31,125 bases of DNA from CAZTAR01 sp043813895. GTDB taxonomy: Bacteria > Planctomycetota > Phycisphaerae > UBA1845 > UTPLA1. This document shows positions 30,938-31,125 of the stretch, piece by piece; the first letter of the stretch is position 1; every line of letters begins with the position of its first letter. The translations under genes were made by a program, and so were the position numbers. The stretch is from positions 1 to 31,125 of the forward strand of contig JBDRKQ010000193.1 of the NCBI GenBank assembly GCA_043813895.1, given 5' to 3'. Under the pieces are notes generated by a model that saw only the letters and a program-made list of their open reading frames with translations, searched no databases and was not told the DNA's origin.

Positions 30938-31125
30938 ATGTCGATCGAGATCGTCGTGGCCGGCGCGGCGGGACGGGTTGGTCGGAGTATCGTTGCCGCG
31001 GCGTTGGATGATGCAGAGATCACGCTTGTCGGCGCGCTGGAGGCGGCAGGCTGCGATGCGATCGGTCGGGACGCAGGGCTTGTGGCTGGTGTTGCGGAGG
31101 CGGGGGTGATCGTATCGGAGACGCC
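30938..31125 (+). CDS. dapB: 4-hydroxy-tetrahydrodipicolinate reductase, 3' end outside window
   Basis: Sixty-two residues are visible from ATG 30938, which has GGAGG (30928-30932) 5 nt upstream. The start MSIEIVVAGAAGRVGRSIV is the NAD(P)-binding GxxGRMGR motif of DapB. It is followed by LVGALEAAGCDAIGRDAGLVAG, which aligns with the DapB ALE...G.D.G pattern. DapB makes tetrahydrodipicolinate for lysine and diaminopimelate, the latter needed for peptidoglycan. It is probably in one transcript with threonine synthase. The rest of the gene lies beyond the window. Confidence 0.85.
   Translation, partial: MSIEIVVAGAAGRVGRSIVAAALDDAEITLVGALEAAGCDAIGRDAGLVAGVAEAGVIVSET

Overview
The window is a high-GC bacterial chromosome segment. 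It most resembles a planctomycete (Planctomycetes/Phycisphaerae-like, possibly a metagenome-assembled genome). Reasons are the gene content (a phosphotransferase enzyme I fused to an EIIA domain, a secreted GH38 alpha-mannosidase, Tad-type pilus lipoproteins, a DUF4846 protein, an MCE/ABC pair) and several families of palindromic intergenic repeats. The taxon is an inference; there is no rRNA or tRNA in the window.

Layout. Positions 1-5764 hold the 3' part of a ptsI-like EI-EIIA fusion and a 1299-residue exported GH38 alpha-mannosidase. Positions 5765-8122 are a small accessory stretch: a decayed IS4/Tn5-type transposase fragment with a nonsense codon, a stand-alone Clp N-domain protein, and a membrane-anchored protein with three SAP-like helical repeats. 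Positions 8123-10860 are a tight four-gene operon: a small Tat-like or leader-like peptide, a PqqD-family protein, an HPr-kinase-like protein and an NTP_transf_5 nucleotidyltransferase. This looks like an HPr-rel-A type peptide-modification cassette and is the least understood system here. Positions 10861-11522 lack a protein gene but hold a 103-bp nested inverted repeat and a candidate structured RNA leader. That leader precedes an operon (11523-13947) of an OmpA/CpaD-like lipoprotein, a TPR (TadD-like) lipoprotein and a DUF4846 protein.

Positions 14066-17026 (minus) are DNA polymerase I, with all three domains and an in-frame insertion of palindromic and tandem 18-bp repeats between the 5'-nuclease and proofreading domains. 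Then come a coiled-coil envelope protein with a long Asp/Glu tract (17416-19185), a GT87-type membrane glycosyltransferase (minus), a MOSC protein, a protein-L-isoaspartate methyltransferase (minus) and a CAP/SCP lipoprotein. Next are an MCE/MlaD-like protein and an MlaF-like ATPase (both minus, no permease beside them), transketolase (minus), murA, threonine synthase and the 5' end of dapB.

Most genes are short independent units. Clear operons are 8123-10860, 11523-13947 and the coupled ATPase-MCE pair 25611-23378. Regulatory sequence is unusually readable in places: a TTGACA/GATACT promoter before 17416, a perfect TATAAT before murA, a likely leaderless promoter at threonine synthase, and hairpins with or without T-tracts between convergent genes.
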